DNA of 64,000 bases from an uncultured Pelagibacteraceae bacterium (GTDB taxonomy: Bacteria; Pseudomonadota; Alphaproteobacteria; Pelagibacterales; Pelagibacteraceae). A program made the translations under genes and the position numbers. This document shows, piece by piece, positions 48,181-57,569 of this stretch. The stretch covers positions 53,423 to 117,422 of the forward strand of contig CACJQI010000005.1 of NCBI GenBank assembly GCA_902595535.1, read 5' to 3'. The notes beneath the pieces are model-generated. The model saw nothing but the letters and a program-made list of their open reading frames with translations. It had not been told where the DNA came from and ran no database searches. Each line of letters begins with the position of its first letter. Position 1 is the stretch's first letter.

Positions 48181-49221
48181 TTATCTTGCTGGTGGTACAT
48201 AAAGTATTCCACCTTTAGTCCATAATTCATTTGGACCTCTGTCAGGTAGAATTCCTGTGTCAGCAATATTTCTTTTATAGCTTTCACCGTAGTTACCAAC
48301 TTGCTTGATAATTCTTAAACTCCAATCATTATCTAGACCTAAAGCAGCTCCTAATTCACCTTCAGCACCTACTAATCTTTTTACAGCAGGATTATCTGAA
48401 GTTTTCATTGAATCTGCATTAGCAGAATTAACACCATACTCTTCAGCTTCGATCATTACGTTTAGAGACCATCTTACGATATCTTCCCATACAGAATCAC
48501 CTTGTCTAACAACAGGGCCTAATGGCTCTTTTGAAATAGTTTCAGGTAAAACTACGTGATCATCTGGAGAGCTCAATTTAATTCTTTGAGCAGCTAAACC
48601 AGATTTATCAGTTGTGTATGTATCACATCTTCCAGCATCATACGCAGCAACAACTTCGTCAGCTTTTTCAAAAGTTACTGGCTCATAAGAAATTCCTTTT
48701 GAATTAAAGAAGTCTCTCATATTTAGCTCAGTTGTTGTTCCTAAGTTTGTGCATGCAGAAATACCGTTTTTGAAATCATTCACAGATGAATATCCAGAAT
48801 TTTTTCTAACCATAAAACCTTGACCATCATAGAAGTTTACTCCTACAAAAGTAAGTCCGATGTCAGCATCCCTAGAAAGAGTCCAAGTTGTGTTTCTTGA
48901 TAAGATATCAATCTCATTAGAAGTTAAAGCAGTAAATCTTTCTTTAGCACTTAGTGGTGTAAACTTAACTTTGTTTGCATCACCCAATACTGCAGCAGCT
49001 ACAGCTCTACATACATCAACGTCAACACCAGTCCAATTTCCTGCAGCGTCAGCATTAGAAAATCCAGGTAGACCTTGAGATACTCCACATCTTACAAAAC
49101 CCTTCTTCTGAGTGTTTTTAAGTGTTTTAGATTTTTTAGCAGCCATTGTCTCTGTTGTAAAAGTAAACAACACAGCAACCATAGCCACTAAAGAAGTTAA
49201 TTGTTTTAAGTATTTAAACAT
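48181..49221 (-). CDS. aapJ: General L-amino acid ABC transporter substrate-binding protein AapJ
   Basis: Periplasmic binding protein with broad L-amino acid range in the Aap system. A signal peptide (residues 1-27, MFKYLKQLTSLVAMVAVLFT...TMAA) precedes the type 2 binding fold with GFVRCGVSQGLPGFSNAD, VDVDVCRAVAAAVLGD, LTSNEIDILSRNTTWTLSRD and CDTYTTDKSGLAAQR. I chose the ATG at 49221, which has GGAAGAA 3 bases upstream, giving 346 residues; an in-frame ATG 45 bases earlier lacks a site and spoils the signal peptide. First gene of the aap operon. Confidence 0.95.
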   Translation of the reverse strand: MFKYLKQLTSLVAMVAVLFTFTTETMAAKKSKTLKNTQKKGFVRCGVSQGLPGFSNADAAGNWTGVDVDVCRAVAAAVLGDANKVKFTPLSAKERFTALTSNEIDILSRNTTWTLSRDADIGLTFVGVNFYDGQGFMVRKNSGYSSVNDFKNGISACTNLGTTTELNMRDFFNSKGISYEPVTFEKADEVVAAYDAGRCDTYTTDKSGLAAQRIKLSSPDDHVVLPETISKEPLGPVVRQGDSVWEDIVRWSLNVMIEAEEYGVNSANADSMKTSDNPAVKRLVGAEGELGAALGLDNDWSLRIIKQVGNYGESYKRNIADTGILPDRGPNELWTKGGILYVPPAR

Positions 49222-49243
49222 TATTCTTCCTTTTTGTTTGTAT

Positions 49244-49261
49244 TTATTTGTTAACAAATAA
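49244..49261. promoter_or_regulatory. 18-base perfect palindrome before aapJ
   Basis: TTATTTGTTAACAAATAA is fully symmetric and ends 23 bases before the aapJ ATG. It may be an operator or a leader hairpin. It touches a second inverted repeat. Confidence 0.5.
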
Positions 49262-49280
49262 TTCAAAATTACTTTTGAAT
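49261..49280. promoter_or_regulatory. 8-bp inverted repeat before aapJ
   Basis: ATTCAAAA and TTTTGAAT are perfect arms around a 4-base loop TTAC. It lies directly upstream of the palindrome, in the likely 5' leader of aapJ. Confidence 0.45.
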
Positions 49281-49398
49281 ATTCCTAATTTAAGCATGTA
49301 AGAAAATACTCTTCAAGAAAAATTAATTTATAATTGAGTATTATTTAAATCCGAGTCAAGCTTAATTTTAAATAAATAGTCTCTAAAAATATAGGAAA

Positions 49399-49475
49399 TG
49401 GCGCGCCCTGGAGGATTCGAACCTCCGACCCTCGGTTTAGAAAACCGATGCTCTATCCAGCTGAGCTAAGGGCGC
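49399..49475 (-). tRNA. tRNA-Arg (anticodon UCU)
   Basis: On the minus strand the acceptor GCGCCCT pairs with AGGGCGC. The D-arm reads TAGCTCAGCTGGATAGAGC, anticodon stem TCGGT/ACCGA encloses loop TTTCTAA giving UCU, and the T-arm is GGAGGTTCGAATCCTCC. G73 and CCA are encoded. Length is 77 nt. Confidence 0.97.
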
Positions 49476-49509
49476 ATTAATAATTTACTGATACATATAT
49501 AATACTTAA

Positions 49510-50917
49510 TTAATATTTAAAAAGAAATTTTTTTGATATCAATAATAAAGATAAAAGTTCAACTCTACCCACTATCATGAAAAATATGAGAAAATACTTA
49601 GTTACAAAATGTAAATTTTGAAAATCAAAATCACTTATTCCATAGGAGGATGAATGAACTGTATTCATTAAAGTTAATATCGCCAATTTAAAAGATCTTT
49701 CGAAATTAATATCACTGATGCTTAAAAGAGAAGTAAGTATAAATAGTGAAATTATAAATATTATTATAGTTAGAAAGTATTTATTTATTTCTTTAAAATC
49801 AAAATTAATTTTAGAAAACATTAATTTATTCATAAAAATATTTTTAGGTTTACTAAAAGATAAAATTTGATTGAAAGAATATTTAGTTAATGAATAAATC
49901 TTTAAAAATCTTAATCCTGAACTAGTTGAAAAAAAAGATCCACCTATAATAACTAATATCAAATATACAAAATTTAATTCTGGTTGATCTATATTAAGAG
50001 AAATACCAATATTTGAAATACTACTTACTAGTGATAAGAAGCTATAAGTAAATTTATTATCAAAGCTAAAAAAAATAAAAAAAATAGCAACAACTAAAAC
50101 AAAATATAAAAATAAGTGAATATCTTCATAAAAAAAATTAAGATTTTTATTTCTTAAAAAGACCAAATTATAGATAAAAAAAATACTAAAAAAAGAAACA
50201 AGCATCAAAAGTGAAAAAATAATTATTTGGGTATCGCTAATAAGAATTGTTGATAATTGATTAACAGGTAAAAAGCCACCTGATGAAATTATTGTCATTG
50301 CCAAATTTAATGAATTAAATGATCTAATACCAAATATATTTAATATCAAAAAAATTGATACTGTAATTACAGAATAAAGTAAAAAAATTTTAATTGTTTG
50401 TTTTAATACTTCAGAGCTATTAAATGATAAAAAATTAGTAAGAGATTTTTTTAAACTATCATCATAAATATCTATTAAAAAAATAATAGAGAATAAAAAA
50501 TACAAACCACCTATCCATTGAATAGAAGATCTCCATAGAATTAAACCTTGATCAATATGTTTTATATTATCAAATATTGTAAAGCCTGTTGAAGTAAATC
50601 CTGAAACGGATTCAAATAATGAATTTATAAATGTTATGTTATAAATACTAAAATAAAACGGTAGTGATAAAATAATTGGTATTAATATATAGCCTAAAAA
50701 AAACAGTTAATATTTTTTCAAAAATAGTTGGCTTACTTTCGTTAGATTTCAATTTATAAAATAAAAAAGCTATTAATGTGGATGGAATTAAACTGAAGTA
50801 ATAAGTATTTAAATTAAGGTATAAGTTAAAATAATATGAATAAATAATATTTAAAAAAGAAAAGATAGAAACTAAACCAAAAAAAAAACTTAAATATTTT
50901 ACTCTGAACAAGGACAT
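49510..50917 (-). pseudogene. trkH: TrkH potassium uptake protein, interrupted by a one-base frameshift
   Basis: Potassium channel-like membrane subunit of the Trk system. The first frame (50917 down to about 50700, SLFRVKYLSFF...FEKILTVF) and the second frame (about 50700 down to 49510, LGYILIPIILSLPFY...FINSLFESVSGFTSTGFT...WRSSIQWIGGLYFL) join into one TrkH of about 468 residues. The switch is at eight A on the plus strand (50696-50703); seven would restore the frame. Selectivity-loop motifs such as SGFTSTGFT are intact, with no other stop. It follows trkA after 4 bases. It could be a sequencing error, a fresh mutation or a slippage-rescued gene. Confidence 0.85.
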
Positions 50918-50921
50918 TTAT

Positions 50922-52313
50922 TTAAATAGAGCTAATTCTAAATATATTCTCTACTACTGAAATTGACTCTTTTTTAGCCAAAAAGACCACTTTATCATCT
51001 TTTTGAAAAACAAAATTCGATCTAGGTATAATTACTTTATTTTCACGCAATACAGCTCCAATTCTTATTTCCTCAGGTAAATTAGAATTTTTAAGTTCTT
51101 TATTTATTAATTCTGAAGTCTCAATTACTTCAGCTTCTATTACTTCATACTCACCATTAAGAATAGTATAAGCAGTTTCTATAGTCCCTTTATGAATATG
51201 TTTTAAAATACTTGAAACTGTATTCATTCTTGGGTCAATTAAATCATCAATTTTGAGAGAATTTTGTAACAATGAGTAATTAGGTTTATTTACTAATGCC
51301 ATTGTTCTCTTTTCTTCAGTTTTCTTGTCATCTTTTGCAAATTTTTCAACAAGAACACTTACCATCAAATTATCTTCATCATCGTTAGTCAATGCAAGAA
51401 CAGTTTCCGCCTCTTCTAGATTCGCTTCCAACAACACTTCTTCATCTAGGCCATCTCCATTTATTACAATTGTATTATTAAGTTCATTTGCTAAAAATTC
51501 AGATCGATCTTTACTTTTTTCAATAATTTTAACTCTTACTGAGTCTAAACTATCTTCTAGATTTTTAGCTAAATTAAATCCAATATTTCCACCACCAACA
51601 ATTAAAATTTTTTTAGATATTTTCTCATTATGACCAAAAGCTTCTAAAGTTTGAGACATTTGTGCAGAATTTATGATTACATAAATTTTATCATTTTGCT
51701 GAATATCATCATTTTTCTTTGGAATTAAAAATTTATCTCCTCTGATAATTCCTATGATATTAGCATCTAGTTCAGGATATTTTTTTGTAAGTTCATTTAA
51801 TTTAAAATTTATTAATTTGCAATTTTCATTAATTTGAATTTCTAATAATCTAATTTTATTGTCTGCAAATGGAACACTATCTAATGCTCCTGGAGCCTCT
51901 AGCTTTCTTTGTATTGAATTTGCTATTTCTAGTTCTGGCGAAATAATAACATCTATAGGTAAATTTTCTTTATTATAAACTCTTGTAAATTTTGGATTTA
52001 AATAGTCTTGAGATCTTATTCTTGCAATTTTTTTTGGTATCTTAAAAATAGAAAATGCTATTTGACAAATAAGCATATTTATTTCATCATTACGAGTAAC
52101 AGCAATAATCATATCGGCCTCAGTTGCACTCGCTTTTTCAAGAATTGATGGATATGTAGCTTTTCCAACAATTGCTTTTACATCTAATGAATCATCAATT
52201 TTTTGAATATCATCGCTTGATTGATCTATAACAGTAATAGAGTGACCTTGTTCACTTAACTGTTTAGCAATAGTAAATCCTACTCTTCCTGCGCCACAAA
52301 TGATTATATTCAT
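50922..52313 (-). CDS. trkA: Trk system potassium uptake protein TrkA
   Basis: Cytoplasmic NAD-binding gating subunit of Trk. Two RCK halves are seen: MNIIICGAGRVGFTIAKQLSEQGHSITVID with its TrkA-C domain, and KKILIVGGGNIGFNLAKNLED with a second TrkA-C domain. Length is 463 residues. It lies 1 base after ntrX and 4 bases before trkH. The ntrY-ntrX-trkA-trkH order is a known alphaproteobacterial arrangement. Confidence 0.95.
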   Translation of the reverse strand: MNIIICGAGRVGFTIAKQLSEQGHSITVIDQSSDDIQKIDDSLDVKAIVGKATYPSILEKASATEADMIIAVTRNDEINMLICQIAFSIFKIPKKIARIRSQDYLNPKFTRVYNKENLPIDVIISPELEIANSIQRKLEAPGALDSVPFADNKIRLLEIQINENCKLINFKLNELTKKYPELDANIIGIIRGDKFLIPKKNDDIQQNDKIYVIINSAQMSQTLEAFGHNEKISKKILIVGGGNIGFNLAKNLEDSLDSVRVKIIEKSKDRSEFLANELNNTIVINGDGLDEEVLLEANLEEAETVLALTNDDEDNLMVSVLVEKFAKDDKKTEEKRTMALVNKPNYSLLQNSLKIDDLIDPRMNTVSSILKHIHKGTIETAYTILNGEYEVIEAEVIETSELINKELKNSNLPEEIRIGAVLRENKVIIPRSNFVFQKDDKVVFLAKKESISVVENIFRISSI

Positions 52314-52314
52314 T

Positions 52315-53670
52315 TTAATTAAATTCTTTTATTCCCATGCCTTTTAACTTTCTATGTAAAGCACTTCTTTCCATACCAACAAAATTTGCGGTTTTAGAAA
52401 TATTTCCTTTAAATTTTTTTAGCTGGATAGTTAAATACTCTTTTTCAAACTTTTCTCTAGCTTCTTTTAATGGCACAGAAAGGCTATTTTCTGAAATATT
52501 ATCTTTAAAATTATCATTTTTTAATGACTCTTTAATAATATTGGAAATTTTTTCATTTGTATCTGGTTGTAAAATTGCAATCCTTTCAATAAGATTTCTT
52601 AATTCTCTAACATTTCCCTTCCAATTATGATTTAAAATATAGCTATTATTGTCATCAATATTTAACTCTTTTATATTATAATTTTGAGCAATTTTTTTTG
52701 AAAAATATTTTATTAAAAGTGGAATATCAGAAATTCTTTGACTTAATGGTTCTATATTAATTTCAAAAACATTAATTCTATGGAATAAATCTTCTCTAAA
52801 ATTTCCAATTTGAATTTCTTTTTTTAGATCTTTGCTAGTAGAGCAAATTAATCTAACGTCAACAGTAATATCATTACTACCGTTTACTCTTTTAAATTTT
52901 TGATCTGTTAAAACTCTTAAAATTTTTGACTGAATATTCAATGGAATTTCAGAAATCTGATCTATAAGAAGAGTTCCTTTATTTGCTTTTTCAAGAGCGC
53001 CATAAGAAATTGATCCATTATCTTTTTCTTCACCAAATAGTTCAAGTTCATATTTATTTGAGTCAAGCAAAGCTCCATTTAATACAACAAAAGGATTTTT
53101 ATTTCTTGATGAATTTTTGTGAATTTTTCTAGCAATTAATTCTTTTCCTGATCCTGATGGACCATTTATAAAAACTCTACTCTCAGTTAAAGATATCTTT
53201 TTAATTTGTTCAATTATATTTGTTGTATTTTTACTATCTCCAATTAAATCATAAGAAGAAAATAATTTGGTTTCATATTCTTTATTTTGTTTTTTTAAAT
53301 TAAAATTTTCAACTGCACGACTTACAAAGTTTAATAATCTTTCCTGATCAAAAGGTTTTTCAATAAACTCGAAAGCACCATAGTGTAAAGACTTGATAGC
53401 CATTTCCATATTTGCATGTCCAGAAATCATTATAACTGGCACATCTTTATCTTTAGTTTTAATGTGAGATAAAAGTTCAATACCATCATTATCTCCTTTG
53501 TCTAATTTAACATCTAATATAGCTACATCAGGTAATTTTTTATCAATTTCAGTTAACGCTTGGTTGTAATTTGCAGCTATTCTTGTTTTATAACCAGCAT
53601 CAATAATTAATTCATTAATAATATTTCGAATATCAGTATTGTCATCAACTATTAGAATTTCTGCGTTCAT
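52315..53670 (-). CDS. ntrX: NtrX-type response regulator lacking the GAFTGA loop
   Basis: Receiver of the NtrYX two-component pair. The receiver has Asp10, phospho-acceptor Asp53, Ser83 and Lys105. The AAA+ domain has Walker A GPSGSGKE (170-177), but in the loop where NtrC carries GAFTGA the sequence is ELFGEEKDNGSISYGALEKA, and Walker B reads LLIDQ with Gln238 replacing Glu. The C-terminal Fis-type HTH (NISKTANFVGMERSALHRKLKG) is intact. Length is 451 residues. Sigma-54 activation and ATP hydrolysis look lost, so it probably acts as a DNA-binding regulator of sigma-70 promoters. Follows ntrY with 1-base overlap. Confidence 0.9.
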   Translation of the reverse strand: MNAEILIVDDNTDIRNIINELIIDAGYKTRIAANYNQALTEIDKKLPDVAILDVKLDKGDNDGIELLSHIKTKDKDVPVIMISGHANMEMAIKSLHYGAFEFIEKPFDQERLLNFVSRAVENFNLKKQNKEYETKLFSSYDLIGDSKNTTNIIEQIKKISLTESRVFINGPSGSGKELIARKIHKNSSRNKNPFVVLNGALLDSNKYELELFGEEKDNGSISYGALEKANKGTLLIDQISEIPLNIQSKILRVLTDQKFKRVNGSNDITVDVRLICSTSKDLKKEIQIGNFREDLFHRINVFEINIEPLSQRISDIPLLIKYFSKKIAQNYNIKELNIDDNNSYILNHNWKGNVRELRNLIERIAILQPDTNEKISNIIKESLKNDNFKDNISENSLSVPLKEAREKFEKEYLTIQLKKFKGNISKTANFVGMERSALHRKLKGMGIKEFN

Positions 53671-55451
53671 TATTTTAAGAATATAATTTTTATTTTCGCG
53701 CCTTCATTTTTCGATACAAATTCAATGTTACCATTATGATCATTGATTATTTTGTTTACAATTGACAATCCAAGACCAGTACCTTTTTGTTTTGTTGTAA
53801 AATAAGGGTTTAGTATATTTTTTATATCAGTATCCAAATTTTTGAATCCTATTCCAGTATCATCAATAGTAAGGTTTATATGATCATCAGTTTGATTAAG
53901 TTCAATAGATATATTTTTATTAAAATTACTTACTTTTTCAGACTTTTGATGAATACTTTCAATAGAATTCTTTATTAAATTAAAAAAAACCCTGCTCAGT
54001 TGTTCTTTATCACAATTAAATAATATTTTTTGATTATTATTTATAAAGTTAATATTTATAGAAATATCTAATTCTTTAAGTAATTGTATATTATCGATCA
54101 TCAAAGAGACTAAATCATTATTTTGAAATATAGGTTTTGGCATTCTTGCAAAATCAGAGAATTCATTAACTAATTTTTCAATTTGTTTAATTTGATTATT
54201 TATAATCTTAAGATTTTCTTTAAAATTCTCATTATCATTTTCATTTAATTGAGATGAGTATTTGTTTTTTAATCTGTCAATCGTTAATTGAATTGGTGTT
54301 AGTGGATTTTTAATTTCATGCGCTAACTTTCTTGCTAAATTACCCCATGCTTCATGTCGTTCATTAATTATCAGTTTTTCTTGTTGATTTTTTAATCTAT
54401 CAATCATTTGATTAAAATTCTTATTTAAAATTTCTAAATCTTTATCAGTTTTTAATTCTGGTACTTTAGTATTTAAATTACCCTCACCAATTGATGAAGA
54501 TGCTAATATAAGATTGTTAATTGATCTAAAAAATCTTGAAGAAAAACGTATTGCTATTGAAATAGAGATAAACAATAAAAGTGAAACTACAATTATATAA
54601 ATAATTGCAAATGAAATTTTAATTCCTGTACTTTTTTCCTCCACTGTATAGTAAAAATTAATAGCTTCTTGCGACTCAATTAAATAACGAGAAATATCTT
54701 TATCTAGATATTTAACAACATAAAGAAATCTATCATCAAAGTTTTGTAAACGTATTATTGCAGCAGATCGATTTTCTAATGCATTAATAATCTTTAATGG
54801 CCGATCATCATCAAGAACAAGATTTAAAGCTTTATCAACTGGTGCTATGTAAGGCTCATCATCTCCAAGAGTTGTAAATAATAATTTTTTATCAACATTT
54901 ATAATATGGATTTCATCTACACCTCTTATAATCTTTTGGGTATTTAAAAATCTTTTATATTCATTAATATTATCATTTAAAAATTTTTTACTTTTATTTA
55001 TATCAAAAGCGATGAGAACTATTTCTGATTGTATTTTATTTCTTACCTCTTCAACATAATCTCTTGCTAGTTGATAGGAGTTATTAACAACTGTTGTTAC
55101 TTTTTTGTCAAAATATTTTTCAAGTGCAAATGAAAATAAAAATAATGAGAATATTGATATTAATAGTGAAGGTGTAAGAGTAAATAATGCAAAATAAGTA
55201 ATATATTTTTTATTTGAATTGAGACCATCTTTATCAATATCATTTTTTATTGCTTTTTTTATTTCTAAAAAAATGAATATAAAAAGTAAAAAAAGTAAAA
55301 AAATATTTAAAATTAATAATAATTGTAAATTATTATCAGATAACTCTATAAAGCCTTTATCAATAAAAGTTAAAAAGGTTAAAAAACCAATAGAAAGTGT
55401 GATAATAAAGAGAAATATTAAATATATATTTTTTTTGATAAATTCGTGCAT
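53670..55451 (-). CDS. ntrY: NtrY-type sensor histidine kinase
   Basis: Membrane sensor kinase of the NtrYX system. N-terminal helices (about residues 8-110), a periplasmic region, a further helix and a HAMP domain lead to the DHp motif LARKLAHEIKNPLTPIQL with the phospho-acceptor His, then the ATPase domain with FFNLIKNSIESI (N box), DDTGIGF (G1) and KGTGLGLSIV (G2). I see no PAS domain between HAMP and DHp, unlike canonical NtrY. The ATG at 55451 (MHEFIKKN) is chosen, giving 593 residues; an ATG 33 bases upstream would run into the divergent ispDF gene. Confidence 0.9.
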   Translation of the reverse strand: MHEFIKKNIYLIFLFIITLSIGFLTFLTFIDKGFIELSDNNLQLLLILNIFLLFLLFIFIFLEIKKAIKNDIDKDGLNSNKKYITYFALFTLTPSLLISIFSLFLFSFALEKYFDKKVTTVVNNSYQLARDYVEEVRNKIQSEIVLIAFDINKSKKFLNDNINEYKRFLNTQKIIRGVDEIHIINVDKKLLFTTLGDDEPYIAPVDKALNLVLDDDRPLKIINALENRSAAIIRLQNFDDRFLYVVKYLDKDISRYLIESQEAINFYYTVEEKSTGIKISFAIIYIIVVSLLLFISISIAIRFSSRFFRSINNLILASSSIGEGNLNTKVPELKTDKDLEILNKNFNQMIDRLKNQQEKLIINERHEAWGNLARKLAHEIKNPLTPIQLTIDRLKNKYSSQLNENDNENFKENLKIINNQIKQIEKLVNEFSDFARMPKPIFQNNDLVSLMIDNIQLLKELDISININFINNNQKILFNCDKEQLSRVFFNLIKNSIESIHQKSEKVSNFNKNISIELNQTDDHINLTIDDTGIGFKNLDTDIKNILNPYFTTKQKGTGLGLSIVNKIINDHNGNIEFVSKNEGAKIKIIFLK

Positions 55452-55476
55452 TTTAAATAAATAATCACCATAAGTA

Positions 55477-56583
55477 ATGAACAATTATTTTATAATACTT
55501 GCCTCAGGACAAAGCAAAAGATTTAATTCAACTAAGCCAAAACAATTTATTACTTATAAAAATAAAGCACTTTTTGAGCATTCAATTGATAAAGCTATAA
55601 CTTCTAAACTGTTTAAAAAAATTATTTTAGTTACAAATGATAAAAAACAAATCAAAAATAAATTACCAAAAAATGTCGTAATTATTAGTGGTGGTAAAGA
55701 AAGATCTGACTCATCTTTAAAAGGTTTACAATATATAAAAAAATATAAACCTAATAATGTTTTAATTCATGATGCTGCAAGACCAAATTTCTCAATTGAA
55801 CTTTTAAAAAAACTTATTAATTCATTAAAAGATAATAAGGCATCAGTTCCTATAATTTACTGTAAAGACTCAATAAAATATAAAGTTAAAAATCAATTGT
55901 TTAATTTAAAAAGAGATAATTCCTTTTTAACGCAAACACCACAGGCTTTTAAATTTAAAGATATTTACGAATTATCAATCAAACAAAATAAAAAAATTCA
56001 AGATGAAGCAACTCTATTTATTGAAAATAATTTAGATATTAAATTTATTAAAGGTGAGATCACAAATGATAAGATTACTTTTAAAGAAGATATTAAAAAC
56101 AAAAAAACTTATTTTGGTATTGGTTTTGATATCCATAGATTAGTTGGGAAAAAGAAACTTTATTTAGGTGGGACTAGAATACCCTTTCACTCTGGTTTAA
56201 AAGGCCACTCAGATGGTGATGTTATTTTGCATGCAATAATTGATGCAATACTAGGTGCAATTAGAAAAAAAGATATAGGTTCACTATTTCCAGATAACAA
56301 AAATAAATTTAAAAATATTAGATCACCAAATATGCTTAAACCAGTTCTTGAAATTTTAGATGAAAGTAATTTTTATTTAAATAATCTAGATATAAATTTA
56401 ATTTGTGAACAACCCAAAGTGTCAAAATATAGAGAAAAAATAATAAGTTCATTATCTAATTTGTTAAAATTAAATAAAGATCTTATTAATTTAAAAGGTA
56501 AAACAGTTGAAAAGTTGGGTTTAATTGGAAAAGAAAAAGCAATAGCTTGTGAAGTAATCATCTCTATTTGCAAACATGATTAA
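55477..56583 (+). CDS. ispDF: Bifunctional IspD/IspF (MEP pathway)
   Basis: Fused 2-C-methyl-D-erythritol 4-phosphate cytidylyltransferase and MECDP synthase for isoprenoid precursors. The N-half (residues 1-205) has LASGQSKRFN, GGKERSDSSLKGL and HDAARPNFS; the C-half (about 210-368) has GIGFDIHRL and GLKGHSDGDVILHAIIDAILGA with the metal-binding Asp and His residues. Length of 368 residues fits the fused form of Alphaproteobacteria. It overlaps pgpA by 8 bases and is divergent from ntrY. Confidence 0.95.
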   Translation: MNNYFIILASGQSKRFNSTKPKQFITYKNKALFEHSIDKAITSKLFKKIILVTNDKKQIKNKLPKNVVIISGGKERSDSSLKGLQYIKKYKPNNVLIHDAARPNFSIELLKKLINSLKDNKASVPIIYCKDSIKYKVKNQLFNLKRDNSFLTQTPQAFKFKDIYELSIKQNKKIQDEATLFIENNLDIKFIKGEITNDKITFKEDIKNKKTYFGIGFDIHRLVGKKKLYLGGTRIPFHSGLKGHSDGDVILHAIIDAILGAIRKKDIGSLFPDNKNKFKNIRSPNMLKPVLEILDESNFYLNNLDINLICEQPKVSKYREKIISSLSNLLKLNKDLINLKGKTVEKLGLIGKEKAIACEVIISICKHD

Positions 56584-57079
56584 AACATTTAATTTCTTAT
56601 TTGTTACTATGCTTGGACTTGGTAAAGTAAAATTTATACCGGGAACATTTGGATCTTTAGCTAGTGTTATAATTCTTTACATTTGCTTTCATATTTTGAA
56701 GTTAAATTCAAATTTTATACTTTTAGGATTATTGTTAATTTTTGGATATTCATTCATTGCAATTACAAATCACACAAAAGATAATGAAAATAAAGACCCT
56801 GGAGAAATTATCATTGATGAGTTTATTGGACAATCAATTCCAATTTACCTTTATGAGATTTCACACGGAACAGTTAAACAGCCTAGTGAAGCAATAATTT
56901 TTTATGGTGTTTGTTTTATATTATTTAGATATTTTGATATTATGAAACCATACCCAGTTAGTTACTTTGATAAAAAACACAAAAATAGTTTTGGTGTGAT
57001 TATGGATGATGTTTGTGCTGGGTTTTATGTTGTTTTTTCTTTAGTCTGCTTCATGATTTTAAAAAATTACATTTTATAA
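56576..57079 (+). CDS. pgpA: Phosphatidylglycerophosphatase A
   Basis: Membrane phosphatase for phosphatidylglycerol synthesis. Motifs include GLGKVKFIPGTFGSLASV, DPGEIIIDEFIGQSIP, FRYFDIMKPYPVSYFDKK and the final GVIMDDVCAGFY. Length is 167 residues with about four hydrophobic segments. It overlaps ispDF by 8 bases and pncC by 1 base. Confidence 0.93.
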   Translation: MIKTFNFLFVTMLGLGKVKFIPGTFGSLASVIILYICFHILKLNSNFILLGLLLIFGYSFIAITNHTKDNENKDPGEIIIDEFIGQSIPIYLYEISHGTVKQPSEAIIFYGVCFILFRYFDIMKPYPVSYFDKKHKNSFGVIMDDVCAGFYVVFSLVCFMILKNYIL

Positions 57080-57537
57080 TGAAAAAGCTTGTAGAAATAC
57101 TTACTAAAAAAAAAATAAAAATTGCTTTTGCTGAGTCTTGTACTGGTGGAATGCTTGCATCAGAAATAACTTCAATAAGTGGCGCATCAAAAGTATTTGG
57201 TATGGGACTAGTTACTTATTCAAATCAAGCAAAGATTAATATTTTAAAAGTAAAAAGAAATATTATTAAAAAATATGGGGCTGTAAGTAGCGAATGTTGT
57301 GAAGCAATGGTTAAAAATTTAGCAAAAATTTCTAAAGCTCAAATAAACGTTTCTATTACAGGTATTGCAGGACCAAATGGTGGAACTAAATTAAAACCTG
57401 TAGGGCTAGTATATATTGGGATAAAAAAAAATGATAAAATTTTAATTTTTAAAAATGTGTTTAAAGAAAAAAATAGAAAAGCTATTCAAAAAGCTACAAT
57501 TGCAAAAACTTTGAAAATTATAAAATCGATAATGTAA
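57079..57537 (+). CDS. pncC: CinA C-terminal-like nicotinamide-nucleotide amidase PncC
   Basis: Deamidates NMN in pyridine nucleotide recycling. The stand-alone CinA C-terminal domain shows FAESCTGGMLASEITSISGASKVFGMGLVTYSN and the SITGIAGPNGGTKLKPVGLVYIG loop. The start ATG at 57079 shares a base with the pgpA stop, giving 152 residues; an ATG 66 bases upstream would be inside pgpA. The CinA N-terminal domain is not encoded here. Confidence 0.92.
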   Translation: MKKLVEILTKKKIKIAFAESCTGGMLASEITSISGASKVFGMGLVTYSNQAKINILKVKRNIIKKYGAVSSECCEAMVKNLAKISKAQINVSITGIAGPNGGTKLKPVGLVYIGIKKNDKILIFKNVFKEKNRKAIQKATIAKTLKIIKSIM

Positions 57538-57569
57538 TTTAAATTATTTAAATATAAAGCTTATTGTTA

